Assembly (NCBI GenBank): GCA_964391675.1
Contig: CAYMMX010000004.1
Location: forward strand, 62,001-126,000
Length of the DNA: 64,000 bases
Direction of reading: 5' to 3'
From: CAYMMX01 sp964391675
GTDB taxonomy: Bacteria > Cyanobacteriota > Vampirovibrionia > Gastranaerophilales > Gastranaerophilaceae
This document shows, in pieces, positions 37,901 through 46,312 of the stretch; within the stretch, counting starts at the first letter, position 1; each line of letters begins with the position of its first letter. The notes under the pieces are model-generated. The model had not been told where the DNA came from. It saw only the letters and a list, made by a program, of their open reading frames with translations, and did no database searches. Both the position numbers and the translations under genes were made by a program.

Positions 37901-38020
37901 GGTTATTTTATCTGTATATCGATCTAATGTTATAAATTTTGGGAATACAAAAATAAACGCTAAGTACAGCGTAGCTAATATTGTGAATATACTAATAAGT
38001 AAAACCTTAACAGTCTTCAT
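34955..38020 (-). CDS. Large AsmA-like envelope protein
   Basis: 1021 residues: one N-terminal membrane helix (about 5-27), then a very long run of amphipathic beta strands with repeated D/N-I-x-G-x-[IL]-x-[IV] units, as in AsmA, YhdP and TamB proteins. An AsmA-type C-terminal part lies around 750-930 (SDITITSAKSYVTNFKVGN, GKIAGNINYNINKNQ, MSLYMKGRYYIPDNTANLTI). Such proteins form hydrophobic troughs thought to carry phospholipids between membranes. It is divergent from lptB, 175 bases away, which suits an envelope lipid-transport locus. Which subfamily it belongs to needs a profile search. Confidence 0.75.
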   Translation of the reverse strand: MKTVKVLLISIFTILATLYLAFIFVFPKFITLDRYTDKITQEIQKNTKLQIKLKNIKIKTGWDFSVKTLVNKTEIMYPTGEKFAQINNLEIKLSLIPILFKKIQIDKIYADKVMLNLDVDKNGNLILKEYFGLKKPVSGINFSNKQPDIFINKYRISVLEKNNPNKYTIKGSDLKITDFIFYEKVKISTTGHLEINEKKQILYDIKIFSKTFPQENKNNILTLFKEIQKYNLKVKLNTNIIITKEETTGELILDKISFIFGEKLYPASSLKINFKEEKALINASLHTSDSSKALVTGLFKFGKNKFIDLHVISDKVEIKDILLITKAMSKPFGLNKLKNIDADGIIQANFNIKSDFKKLISSGYLKVKNATIIDKINKISVNSINSNIDFSKDSIILNNTNAMLNNQLLEIKGRINKYAIADINITGKNLPLKGVLLATGQNKILNENNISGIVNLNIYINGKLNKISPKTFVSVKNLDIFNKLTKAQTKATQANIEVTTNKETDGIITITGLKTNLNNSLNITIPKLNLILSKNELNIQKTYLYVEDIRTWLSGKISNIHKNPVIEFINISIPSQISIPVKGYKNSNALVKGDINITGTINNPKIHGDISIPVINIPQESIFIKNITLKISDKILLNCPHIQVANSTTQMNGEIDKNFSSGITLKNTNFTTDNINLNQLLPILKNLPKNPNSDITITSAKSYVTNFKVGNIVSSEIISDIKFKNNILYINNLSANAYSGKIAGNINYNINKNQTSIDIQGRNLSANPAISAISGRNDDILGKLSFDSNISFVGQEKRLIQKSLTGNILFEITNGKMGILGKLEHLLYAQNIISNNIFKANLNTTTKAITAKNTGVYKYMRGKIDLSKGWANINWIKTSGPSMSLYMKGRYYIPDNTANLTILGRISDDVVKVLGPVGEFSMNKIFSNIPKIGEITAQIANQFTTNPNYENTSQIPSLTPKTNLATKEFKVVIDGDIQKQNSVKSFKWLSTPKIIKTVPSLNTEKQNQEIPQFVKNLPNFN

Positions 38021-38195
38021 TTATCTCCTCATGTCAGATAATTTTATCATAAATTAGTTATTTACAAAATGATTAAGTTTCTTGTAATATATTTGTTTTT
38101 TAAATAAAATTGAATATATAAATACTCATATTAATATATTTTTATATGAGTTAGGCTTTATAAGTTAAACAGAAGTTAGGTTAATGGTGTAGTTA

Positions 38196-38924
38196 ATGAA
38201 AAAAATTGAAGCAAAAAATCTTATTAAAATTTATGGAGATAGAAGTGTTGTAAATGACGTATCGTTTGAGGTTCATAAAGGTGAAGTAGTTTGTCTTTTG
38301 GGTCCAAATGGTGCAGGTAAAACAACTACATTTTATATGGTTGTAGGCTTGGTCAGACCTGATGGCGGGAAAATTTTCTTAGATGGTGAAGATATTTCAA
38401 AATGGCCTATGAATGTCAGAGCAAAAGCCGGTATTGGTTATCTTCCACAGGAAGCTTCAATTTTTAGGAAACTTAGCGTTCAAGATAATATTAAACTCGT
38501 TCTTGAAATGAATGATAAACTTAGTGTTGATGAAAAGAAAAAGAAATTGGAAGAATTATTGACGGAATTTGGTATTCTTAAATTGAGAGGTGAATCTGCA
38601 GTGTCTCTTTCAGGGGGTGAAAGAAGAAGAGTAGAATTAGCAAGAGCTTTAGCGGCGAGTCCTGATTTTATTTTGCTAGATGAACCTTTTACCGGCATTG
38701 ACCCTATTGCTATAGGTGAAATTAAAGAGAATATACGTAAATTGTCAGAAGATAAAGGTCTGGGTGTTCTTATTACTGATCATAACCCAAAAGCAACTCT
38801 TTCAATTACAGACAGGGCATATGTTATTTTTGACGGTAAAATTAAAATTCAGGGTAAAAGTGAAGAAGTTGCAAAAGATGCTGTTGCTAAAGAATTTTAC
38901 CTAGGAAAGGATTTTGAACTTTAA
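38196..38924 (+). CDS. lptB: LPS export ABC ATPase LptB
   Basis: Powers lipopolysaccharide extraction with LptF/G. 242 residues with all ABC motifs: Walker A GPNGAGKTT, Q-loop in YLPQEASIFR, signature LSGGERRRVELARAL, Walker B FILLDEPFTGIDP and H-loop LITDHN. YLPQEASIFRKLSV, with its R-K-L and the T-V-x-x-N/L-like helix that follows, is typical of LptB rather than other ATPases. The stop overlaps the start of the next permease by one base (TAATG), which couples the two. Confidence 0.95.
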   Translation: MKKIEAKNLIKIYGDRSVVNDVSFEVHKGEVVCLLGPNGAGKTTTFYMVVGLVRPDGGKIFLDGEDISKWPMNVRAKAGIGYLPQEASIFRKLSVQDNIKLVLEMNDKLSVDEKKKKLEELLTEFGILKLRGESAVSLSGGERRRVELARALAASPDFILLDEPFTGIDPIAIGEIKENIRKLSEDKGLGVLITDHNPKATLSITDRAYVIFDGKIKIQGKSEEVAKDAVAKEFYLGKDFEL

Positions 38925-40051
38925 TGAAAATACTTTCTGAAATTACTTCAAGAATTAAACTCTATGATAAATATATTTTCGAACAGGTTTTTGCGGCTAC
39001 TTTTGTTGTAATTCTTCTTTTTACAGTAATTTGGATTGCTCCTGAAATGCTTTTAAATACTATTAGAAAAGTATTAGAAGGCGGTTATTCTCTAAAGACA
39101 GCAATTTTGGTTATTTTTTATGAACTTCCTAATATTTTAGGCAAAGCTTTACCTGTAGGTTTATTACTTGGATCTTTATTTACTTTTGATAAATTAAGTA
39201 AAGATTTCGAACTTACTATTTTTAGAACAGCCGGAATTTCATTTTGGAGGATATTAGCTCCGGTTTTAGTTTTAAGCGTTATTGTTACTTGGATTTGCTT
39301 TTTTACATATGATAAATTAATTCCGTTTTCTTCTGATAAGTTAGTAAATATTAAGAAAGAGTACAGTCCTTCGCAATATATTTATACTCAGAAAGATGAA
39401 AATAATATGCCTACAACGGCTGTTGTTGTGTCCAGATTTAATTATAGTAACATATCAAACGTTGTTGTGTTAGATTTTTCCGATAAGAATTATTCAGATT
39501 TACATGCACTTTCTCGTATATATGTTGCTAAAAATGCTGTTAATTACAGCAATAAATGGGTATTACATGATGTTATTAAATATCATATTTCTGATAACGG
39601 AATTTTTGAACAAATTGATAATGTTGAATCTATGGATATTTTACAGGGAGATGCAGCAAAGAGTGCTTATAAACTTATGATTTATTCTTTAAAAAGAGAC
39701 AGAGAAATTGATAATAAAGATTTGTATTCCTATATAAAATTACTAAAAAAAGAACAGTTACAAGAAGAATACAGGTTTATGCTAAATAAATATTATCAAA
39801 GATATACGCAACCTTTTGTTTGTATACTATTGGCAATAATGGGCTGTTTGTTGGGTTTTAGTAAACCTAGAGAACAAAGATTAATTGGATTTACTATAGC
39901 AATCGGAACAATTTTTATTTATTATATTACATTGCCGTTTTTTGATTTATTGGCAGAAAAAGGAGTTTTACCGCCCCTTATAACTGCAGTTTTGCCTGTA
40001 TTGGCCTTTATGGTCGCTATTTGGATTTTTTACAAATCCAAGGATTTATAA
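38924..40051 (+). CDS. LptF/LptG family LPS export permease, adjacent to lptB
   Basis: 375 residues with the YjgP/YjgQ layout: N-terminal helices starting LYDKYIFEQVFAATFVVILL, the coupling helix region FRTAGISFWRI, a periplasmic jellyroll (about 135-270), and three C-terminal helices, the first being QPFVCILLAIMGCLLG. It shares the D-[KR]-Y-I opening with the family member at 18850-19968, its probable heterodimer partner. It is translationally coupled to lptB. Confidence 0.9.
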   Translation: MKILSEITSRIKLYDKYIFEQVFAATFVVILLFTVIWIAPEMLLNTIRKVLEGGYSLKTAILVIFYELPNILGKALPVGLLLGSLFTFDKLSKDFELTIFRTAGISFWRILAPVLVLSVIVTWICFFTYDKLIPFSSDKLVNIKKEYSPSQYIYTQKDENNMPTTAVVVSRFNYSNISNVVVLDFSDKNYSDLHALSRIYVAKNAVNYSNKWVLHDVIKYHISDNGIFEQIDNVESMDILQGDAAKSAYKLMIYSLKRDREIDNKDLYSYIKLLKKEQLQEEYRFMLNKYYQRYTQPFVCILLAIMGCLLGFSKPREQRLIGFTIAIGTIFIYYITLPFFDLLAEKGVLPPLITAVLPVLAFMVAIWIFYKSKDL

Positions 40052-40076
40052 TTAATTACTTATATTAAGGGTGTTT

Positions 40077-40892
40077 ATGAAAAAAATTTTTATTATTATT
40101 TGTTTAATTTTTTCTTCGGTTTTCTTTTCGGGTTGGAGTACTTGTGAAACTGTTAAAATAGAACTTAATAACGGGATTTATCATATTATTTTAAAGGGAG
40201 ATAAAGTAGCAAAAAAAATAAAATTTATTGCCAGTGATAAGCTAATTACAAATAAAGATATTCACGTTAAATTGGGAGCTTTATTGACAGTTAATACAGG
40301 ATTCTTTGACCCTAAAAACCAAAAAACAATTTCATATATTGTTTCTGATAGTGTTACTGTAGCAGACCCTTTGTTCAATGAAAACTTACTTTCTAATCCT
40401 ATATTAAGACAAAATATTGAAAAAATTGTTAACAGGAGCGAATTTCGTGTTATTAATTGTGATGGAAAATATTATTATGACATTGTCTCTCATAATGCAC
40501 CTGTTGATTTCACATGCTCAATTGAAACATCAGCTCAAGGTGGGCCATTGCTTATCCCGGATCTAAGATTAGAAGAAGAATTTTTTCTTGTTAAGAAAAA
40601 CGGAAATATAATCAGAGAATCTGCTTCAGTTTTGGAAAAAACAGCAAGAACTGCTATAGGACTTAAAAAAAATGGAAATGTGGATGATATTCATATTTTA
40701 ATTGTCACAAATGATAACCCTAAAACTATTTATGAGTTGAGAGATTTATGCAGGGATAAGGGATTATACAAAGCCATGGCTTTTGATGGCGGAAGTTCAA
40801 CTTCGCTTAATTATAAAAAATCCATAGATATAGTTTCAACCCAAGATGCAAGTGGAAGATTGCTGAAATCGTTTTTAGTTTTAATAAACTAG
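40077..40892 (+). CDS. Phosphodiester glycosidase (NAGPA-domain) protein, exported
   Basis: 271 residues with a signal peptide (MKKIFIIICLIFSSVFFSG). The NAGPA fold is shown by NTGFFDP (about 79-85), TARTAIGLKKNG and the C-terminal MAFDGGSSTSLNY. Relatives remove a sugar from phosphodiester-linked glycans, as the uncovering enzyme does in animals, and occur in bacterial envelopes. It lies 25 bases behind the lptF/G gene, possibly in its operon. Preferred start is ATG 40077 with AAGGGTG; a GTG at 40071 is in frame but too close to the site. Confidence 0.85.
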   Translation: MKKIFIIICLIFSSVFFSGWSTCETVKIELNNGIYHIILKGDKVAKKIKFIASDKLITNKDIHVKLGALLTVNTGFFDPKNQKTISYIVSDSVTVADPLFNENLLSNPILRQNIEKIVNRSEFRVINCDGKYYYDIVSHNAPVDFTCSIETSAQGGPLLIPDLRLEEEFFLVKKNGNIIRESASVLEKTARTAIGLKKNGNVDDIHILIVTNDNPKTIYELRDLCRDKGLYKAMAFDGGSSTSLNYKKSIDIVSTQDASGRLLKSFLVLIN

Positions 40893-40900
40893 TGTTGATA

Positions 40901-43258
40901 TTAAATAACTTCGCTTAATTCAATTTCTTGTATTGAATTTTTGTATTCTTGAACCTCAGTTATTAAATTTATAAAGTTTGTATAATTGTCAGTATGCAAT
41001 ATTTTTGAAATATCACTATTAAGTATCTGGCGAATTTGATAACAGCTGTTATCAAATTCGCCATTAATTATTTCAGCATTTTCGAACATTAGTATTAATT
41101 CTTGCATTATCTCAGATGTTTGACTCAAAAAAGTTGCACTTCTGTGTAAATCAAAACTTCCGTTTTTATTATTATAAGCAAACTTAATCATTCCAAAAAA
41201 TGTTTTTAACAATTCTTTTTCATTAATATTTTTAATTTCGTAGTTCATGAAATGTATATATCGTGGGGACGTTAAACTTATAATGTCGTTAAGGATTTTT
41301 TTAGAAGCAGGATAATCAAAAAATATTACTGCGTCAGATTTTTTTAAAGATTGACGGTTAAAAATTCTTTCTGTTAAAGCATTATAAGGTTTTAATTTTT
41401 CGATAATTTCTTTATCTTCAGCAAAGACCGATATAACTAATTTAGATGTTTTAACATAGTCTTCTACGCTTGAATAAATATCTGACTTTGCTCTATGATC
41501 ATATACTTTGATTTCATTCTTTGAGTTGGAAAAAACCTCAATTTCTTCTTCTACAAGGTTATCGGCATGTATATCTTGCAGTATAAGCTGAATTGTTGTC
41601 GAACCGTTATAAGTATTGGATTGAGGAGAGAATGCAATATCAAGTACATCTCCACTTTTAAGAGAAATATCACCCTTTGACCACCATATACAGTCAAATG
41701 TATTATGTTGTGAGTCTTCTACTATTAACTTCAGGTGATTTTTATTAGAGCCCATTAATTTTTTTTGGACTAATGTCAAATTATTCATTGAAAATATCGG
41801 ATTCGGATTTAAGGCTCCAAAAGGTTGTAGTCTTTCTATATCAGAAATTAGGTTACCATCAACTTCACTTGAACTAACTTGTAAATCTATTTTTAATACA
41901 GGTGAAAGTTTTTTTGAACCAATAACTTCATTTATAGTGATGTTAAGTGCTTTTTTAACTTCTTCAAAAGTTGTTTTATCGGCATCAAAAGAAAATCCTC
42001 CAGCCATGGCATGCCCGCCAAAGCCATCAAACATTTCTGCATTTGCAGATAAAATATCATAGATATTAACACCTTCAATACTTCGGACTGAAGCTCTTAT
42101 TTGCTTTGTTTCTTCACTGTAGGTCATTAAAAATGTTGGTTTGTAATATTTTTCAACAAGTTTTGATGCAACAATTCCTATTATTCCAATATGCCATTTT
42201 GGATTAAATAGGATTATCGAATTAGCATTAGGATCTTCTTTTAAAAACATATCTTCAGCTTCTATGAATATATTTTCGCAAAATTCCTGTCTTATTTTAT
42301 TGAAATTATTTAGAGAAATAATCGCCATTTCAATTTCTTGTTTATTATCGGAAATCAAAACTTTTAGTGCATCTTCGGTTGTATCCAATCTCCCCGATGC
42401 GTTTATTCTTGGAGCTATTCCAAATGCGATTTGCTCAGATGTTACTGCGTGTTCAAGCGTATATCCGGCAGATTCTAAAAGTTTTTTAAGCCCATAATGT
42501 TTGCCTGATGAGATTAATTGTAATCCTTTAGCTACAAAATAACGATTTTCTCCAATCAAAGGAACTACATCAGATACAGTTCCAACAGCTACATAAGGTA
42601 AAATTTCGTGTATGAATTCAAGTTTATTAAAATATTCAAGAATTGCCTGTGCTAATTTAAATGCAACTCCAACGCCGGCAAGATAGCTTAAATGTTCAAT
42701 TTCTTTAGCGGATAATTTTTCGTCTAAGGCGTTTTGTGCTTTTGGATTTATAATAGCAAAGGCCAAAGGCAGCTCCTCCGGGGGTTCATGGTGGTCTGTT
42801 ATTATTACATCAATTTTAAAACTATTTATAAAATTTACCTGCTCTATGTCGCTTGTTGCGCAATCGCATGTCAAAATCACTTTAGGTTTTTTTGTTGTCA
42901 TCAATTTTACGATTGTTTTTGAGTTTAAACCATGCCCATCTTTTTCTCTATCAGGTATATAATAATCTACATCAGCATCTAGATGTTTAAGCGTTCTTAA
43001 TAAAAGGGCAGTTGAGGTTATTCCGTCTGCATCAAAATCCCCGTATATTAAAATCTTTTCTTTTTGATTAACGGCTTTTGCTAGTCTTTCAACAGCTTTT
43101 GACATATTTAAAAAACAGTTTGGGTGAGATACTTTAATTTCAAGGGGATTTAAAAACTCTTTTATTTCTTTTTTATTTTTGATTCCCCGAGTTTCCAACA
43201 ACCTTTCTATAAGCGGTTTTGAACTGTTTTTATTATTAATTATCCATTCTTTTTTCAT
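40901..43258 (-). CDS. recJ: Single-stranded-DNA-specific exonuclease RecJ
   Basis: 5'-3' exonuclease acting in recombinational and mismatch repair. 785 residues, longer than the E. coli enzyme because of a C-terminal extension after the OB fold. DHH motifs: YGDFDADGITST, ILTCDCATSD, ITDHHEPP. The DHHA1 part carries GGHAMAGGFSF. The OB-like domain is around 450-560. The last 200 residues are poorly conserved and may be a lineage-specific regulatory domain. It ends 8 bases from the converging glycosidase gene. Confidence 0.95.
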   Translation of the reverse strand: MKKEWIINNKNSSKPLIERLLETRGIKNKKEIKEFLNPLEIKVSHPNCFLNMSKAVERLAKAVNQKEKILIYGDFDADGITSTALLLRTLKHLDADVDYYIPDREKDGHGLNSKTIVKLMTTKKPKVILTCDCATSDIEQVNFINSFKIDVIITDHHEPPEELPLAFAIINPKAQNALDEKLSAKEIEHLSYLAGVGVAFKLAQAILEYFNKLEFIHEILPYVAVGTVSDVVPLIGENRYFVAKGLQLISSGKHYGLKKLLESAGYTLEHAVTSEQIAFGIAPRINASGRLDTTEDALKVLISDNKQEIEMAIISLNNFNKIRQEFCENIFIEAEDMFLKEDPNANSIILFNPKWHIGIIGIVASKLVEKYYKPTFLMTYSEETKQIRASVRSIEGVNIYDILSANAEMFDGFGGHAMAGGFSFDADKTTFEEVKKALNITINEVIGSKKLSPVLKIDLQVSSSEVDGNLISDIERLQPFGALNPNPIFSMNNLTLVQKKLMGSNKNHLKLIVEDSQHNTFDCIWWSKGDISLKSGDVLDIAFSPQSNTYNGSTTIQLILQDIHADNLVEEEIEVFSNSKNEIKVYDHRAKSDIYSSVEDYVKTSKLVISVFAEDKEIIEKLKPYNALTERIFNRQSLKKSDAVIFFDYPASKKILNDIISLTSPRYIHFMNYEIKNINEKELLKTFFGMIKFAYNNKNGSFDLHRSATFLSQTSEIMQELILMFENAEIINGEFDNSCYQIRQILNSDISKILHTDNYTNFINLITEVQEYKNSIQEIELSEVI

Positions 43259-43312
43259 AAATTATCCCTAATTATAATTCTAACAGGAAAAAATAAAAAT
43301 TAAATCTATAAT

Positions 43313-43347
43313 AAAATATCGGTAATTTAAAAAATTACCGATATTTT
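43313..43347 (-). terminator. Terminator, perfect 16-bp stem
   Basis: Arms 43313-43328 and 43332-43347 pair perfectly around a 3-base loop. It lies between the HEAT-repeat gene and recJ, both on the minus strand, and most likely ends the HEAT-gene transcript. Confidence 0.75.
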
Positions 43348-43378
43348 ACATGTTATGAAAGGAAATTTATTACTAAAG

Positions 43379-44554
43379 TTAAGCTTTCTTTGTTGCTTCT
43401 GCAGCTACGGTTACTGTTTGAGCTGAATTAGGAGTTGCTGCAGTCGAAGATGTATTAGTTGTTGCTGCTATATTATTTGGGTTTTGAGTTGAAACCATTT
43501 TTGCCAATCTTTCTAAAGCTTTTATTGCTGTTTTTTGTACAATTGGACTTTGGTCTTGTTGTGCTATTGCAAATATTGTAACTAGTTCTTTTACATATTC
43601 AGGTCTTTGCATATAGCTTAGGGCATCTATTCCAGCTGCTCTTACCATTGGATTTGGGTTGTTTTTAATTTGTTCTACAATACCGGCTGCACCTGGAAGC
43701 TCTGTCATTGCTACTACTGTATTATTAATTTTTTCTATTTCAGAACTGTATAGTTTTTGCATAATTGCAACGGTGTAAATTGCATATTGTTTATTTCTTT
43801 CTGCGAGTTCCATTGCACTTATTTTATTTGCTTCTGCTTTTTCAGAATCCGTTACTGGTTTACCTGTTATTATTCTTTCGCGAATTTCTAACTGTTGAGG
43901 TGTAGGACCTTCTAATGTGCTTGTATCTTTACTCATTATTCCAAGTAATGTATCAATTACTTTTGTATCTAATAATTCTGTTGCCTTTTTAGGTTCTGTT
44001 TGTACTATTTCAGCAATAGCTTCCATAGCATTTACTTGAGCTTCAAAATCAGAACTTGTTAATTTTGTAATGAATTCATTTATATCTACTTTAGCCTCAT
44101 TTAATTCATCAGGCTTAGATGGTTCTATAGTTATAGTTTTTGGTTCAGCTTTTTCTTCAGGCTGTTTAGAATCTATAACGGATGAATTTGGGTCTATAAC
44201 TGATGAAGGTGTAGGATTTGTTGCAGTATTTGGTTCTGTTTTAATTTCTGCTTCTTTTATCGATATTGGTTGAACAATTACAGGTGGAGGAACTACTGGC
44301 ACAGGTTGAGGTGTTGCAGTTACTACATTTACTTCATCCGGTTTTTTAGGTTCATATACAGATTTTTTAGGTACTTCATATATTGGTGCATTAGGATATG
44401 AATAAACAGGATCTTCTTTTGTGCCTTGATTAGTACTATTGCTAGGGCAACAAGTATTTACCTGAGGGTTATGTATATCTATTTTTACAGCATTATAGCT
44501 TGGCTGTGATGTAATTTGGTATGGTGGTTTCTGTATTGGTTGAATTTTAGTCAT
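43379..44554 (-). CDS. Proline-rich protein with HEAT-like repeats
   Basis: 391 residues. The first 160 are a low-complexity linker rich in P, E, T and V, opening MTKIQPIQKPPYQ. From about 165 a helical domain with at least three HEAT/armadillo-like units is seen (SSDFEAQVNAMEAIAEIV, NPNPMVRAAGIDALSYM, DQSPIVQKTAIKALERLA). The last 35 residues are Ala/Thr-rich. There is no signal peptide. HEAT arrays bind proteins. No partner is evident. A GAAAGGGG stretch precedes the start. Confidence 0.75.
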   Translation of the reverse strand: MTKIQPIQKPPYQITSQPSYNAVKIDIHNPQVNTCCPSNSTNQGTKEDPVYSYPNAPIYEVPKKSVYEPKKPDEVNVVTATPQPVPVVPPPVIVQPISIKEAEIKTEPNTATNPTPSSVIDPNSSVIDSKQPEEKAEPKTITIEPSKPDELNEAKVDINEFITKLTSSDFEAQVNAMEAIAEIVQTEPKKATELLDTKVIDTLLGIMSKDTSTLEGPTPQQLEIRERIITGKPVTDSEKAEANKISAMELAERNKQYAIYTVAIMQKLYSSEIEKINNTVVAMTELPGAAGIVEQIKNNPNPMVRAAGIDALSYMQRPEYVKELVTIFAIAQQDQSPIVQKTAIKALERLAKMVSTQNPNNIAATTNTSSTAATPNSAQTVTVAAEATKKA

Positions 44555-44853
44555 CCTTTTCCCCTTTCAATATATTTTTTATTTGATTATTTAATAACTC
44601 TAAAGAAAAATTATTGCTAATTTATGATTTATTATTAATATATTGTAACAATGTTATTAATTGAATATTTTATAATTAGTTAAATTATGTAAATATATAC
44701 AGATTATATGTTACTTATATATTATATTGGGGTATATTCTTTATATAACCAATCTCTTTTTCTTTATTTTCTCCTCCACTCCTTTATCTAATTAAAATTT
44801 TCAGCCGTGAAAACGGCTATTTTTATAAATCGCATTTCATAGTCATGCGGCAT

Positions 44854-44894
44854 AAATGAGCATATATCAATCTGTGTACCATATATGCTCATTT
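44854..44894. repeat. 14-bp inverted repeat downstream of tuf
   Basis: Arms 44854-44867 and 44881-44894 (AAATGAGCATATAT and its complement) flank 13 bases. It follows the tuf terminator on the minus strand and may be a second terminator. Confidence 0.5.
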
Positions 44895-44905
44895 TGTGTT
44901 TAAAT

Positions 44906-44948
44906 ATATAAGCAAAAGAGTCGCAAATAGCGACTCTTTTGCTTATAT
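44906..44948 (-). terminator. tuf terminator, perfect 19-bp stem
   Basis: Arms 44906-44924 and 44930-44948 pair perfectly with loop AAATA. The stem has a GC-rich apex and an A/U-rich base, 17 bases after the tuf stop. Confidence 0.85.
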
Positions 44949-44965
44949 TCCTGTTCTTAAAATTA

Positions 44966-46174
44966 TTAAGCAAGAATTTTATCTACAACACCAGATCCAA
45001 CGGTTCTACCACCTTCTCTGATTGCAAATCTCATACCAGCTTCGATAGCTACAGGAGCGATTAATTCAACTTCCATAGTTACGTTATCACCAGGCATAAT
45101 CATTTCGCCTTCAAATTTAATTGAACCGGTAACGTCTGTTGTTCTGATATAAAATTGAGGTCTATATCCAGGGAAGAACGGAGTATGACGTCCACCCTCG
45201 TCTTTTGTTAATACATAAACGTTAGCAGTGAATTTTGTGTGCGGTTTAATTGAACCGATAGCTGCTAATACTTGTCCTCTTTGTATCTCGGTTTTATCAA
45301 CACCACGTAGTAATAAACCAACGTTATCACCAGCTAAGCCTTCATCAAGAAGTTTTCTGAACATTTCAACACCTGTAACGGTTGTTTTTCTTGTATCACC
45401 AAAACCTACTAATTCAACTTCGCTTTGAACTTTAACTTTTCCTCTTTCGATTCTACCTGTAGCAACTGTACCACGACCTGTAATTGAGAAAACGTCTTCT
45501 ACAGGCATTAAGAATGGTTTATCTAAGTCACGTTCAGGAGTTGGGATATAATCATCAATAGCATCCATTAATTCCCAAATTTTATCAACCCATTTGTCTT
45601 CGCCTTTTTGAACTTTAGGATTAGCAATAACAGCTTCTAAAGCTTTTAAAGCAGAACCGTGAATAAATGGAGTATTGTCACCATCGAATTCATAAGAAGT
45701 TAATAATTCCCTAACTTCCATTTCAACAAGTTCTAATAACTCAGGATCATCTACCATGTCACATTTGTTTAAGAATACTACCAATTTAGGAACACCAACT
45801 TGTCTTGCAAGTAAAATGTGTTCACGAGTTTGAGGCATTGCACCATCAGTTGCTGCTACTACCAGAATAGCTCCATCCATTTGTGCTGCACCTGTAATCA
45901 TATTTTTTACATAATCTGCGTGACCTGGACAGTCAACGTGTGCATAGTGTCTTGCATCTGTTTCATACTCAACGTGAGCTGTAGAGATGGTTATACCTCT
46001 TGCCTTTTCTTCAGGAGCCGCATCAATTTCATCAAATTTCTTTGCTTGTGCTTTACCGGCTGCTGCCATTGTACCTGTGATTGCTGCTGTTAATGTAGTT
46101 TTACCGTGGTCAACGTGACCTACTGTTCCTACGTTAACATGCGGTTTGTTACGTTCAAACTTTTCGCGTGCCAT
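44966..46174 (-). CDS. tuf: Elongation factor Tu
   Basis: Delivers aminoacyl-tRNA to the ribosome. 402 residues with G1 GHVDHGKTT, the switch region ARGITI, DCPGHADY and NKCDM, and the expected domains 2 and 3 ending RTVGSGVV. Base composition is less AT-rich than its neighbours, as expected for a highly expressed gene. An AAAGGAGA site lies upstream. It follows nusA rather than fusA, which is unusual for tuf. Confidence 0.98.
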   Translation of the reverse strand: MAREKFERNKPHVNVGTVGHVDHGKTTLTAAITGTMAAAGKAQAKKFDEIDAAPEEKARGITISTAHVEYETDARHYAHVDCPGHADYVKNMITGAAQMDGAILVVAATDGAMPQTREHILLARQVGVPKLVVFLNKCDMVDDPELLELVEMEVRELLTSYEFDGDNTPFIHGSALKALEAVIANPKVQKGEDKWVDKIWELMDAIDDYIPTPERDLDKPFLMPVEDVFSITGRGTVATGRIERGKVKVQSEVELVGFGDTRKTTVTGVEMFRKLLDEGLAGDNVGLLLRGVDKTEIQRGQVLAAIGSIKPHTKFTANVYVLTKDEGGRHTPFFPGYRPQFYIRTTDVTGSIKFEGEMIMPGDNVTMEVELIAPVAIEAGMRFAIREGGRTVGSGVVDKILA

Positions 46175-46312
46175 GAGATTAATCTCCTTTTTTAATTATA
46201 CTACCTATTACTTTTTGTAATTTTATGTTACATACCTTATTCTATATGCTCAATTTTCTTTGTCAATAAGAAAGTATTATAGATTAGGCATAGTTTTGCT
46301 ATTTGATGTTAC

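Larger units (their letters stand above)
44555..44965. other. 411-base intergenic region, hairpins near tuf
   Basis: The first 220 bases are very AT-rich with no gene seen. The tuf-proximal part contains three hairpins: AGCCGT-gaaa-ACGGCT (44803-44818), a 14-bp stem (44854-44894) and the terminator at 44906-44948. Confidence 0.5.

Noticed and set aside
45818..46093. Cysteine-rich antisense frame inside tuf
   Set aside because: Shadow of the biased codons of EF-Tu on the other strand.
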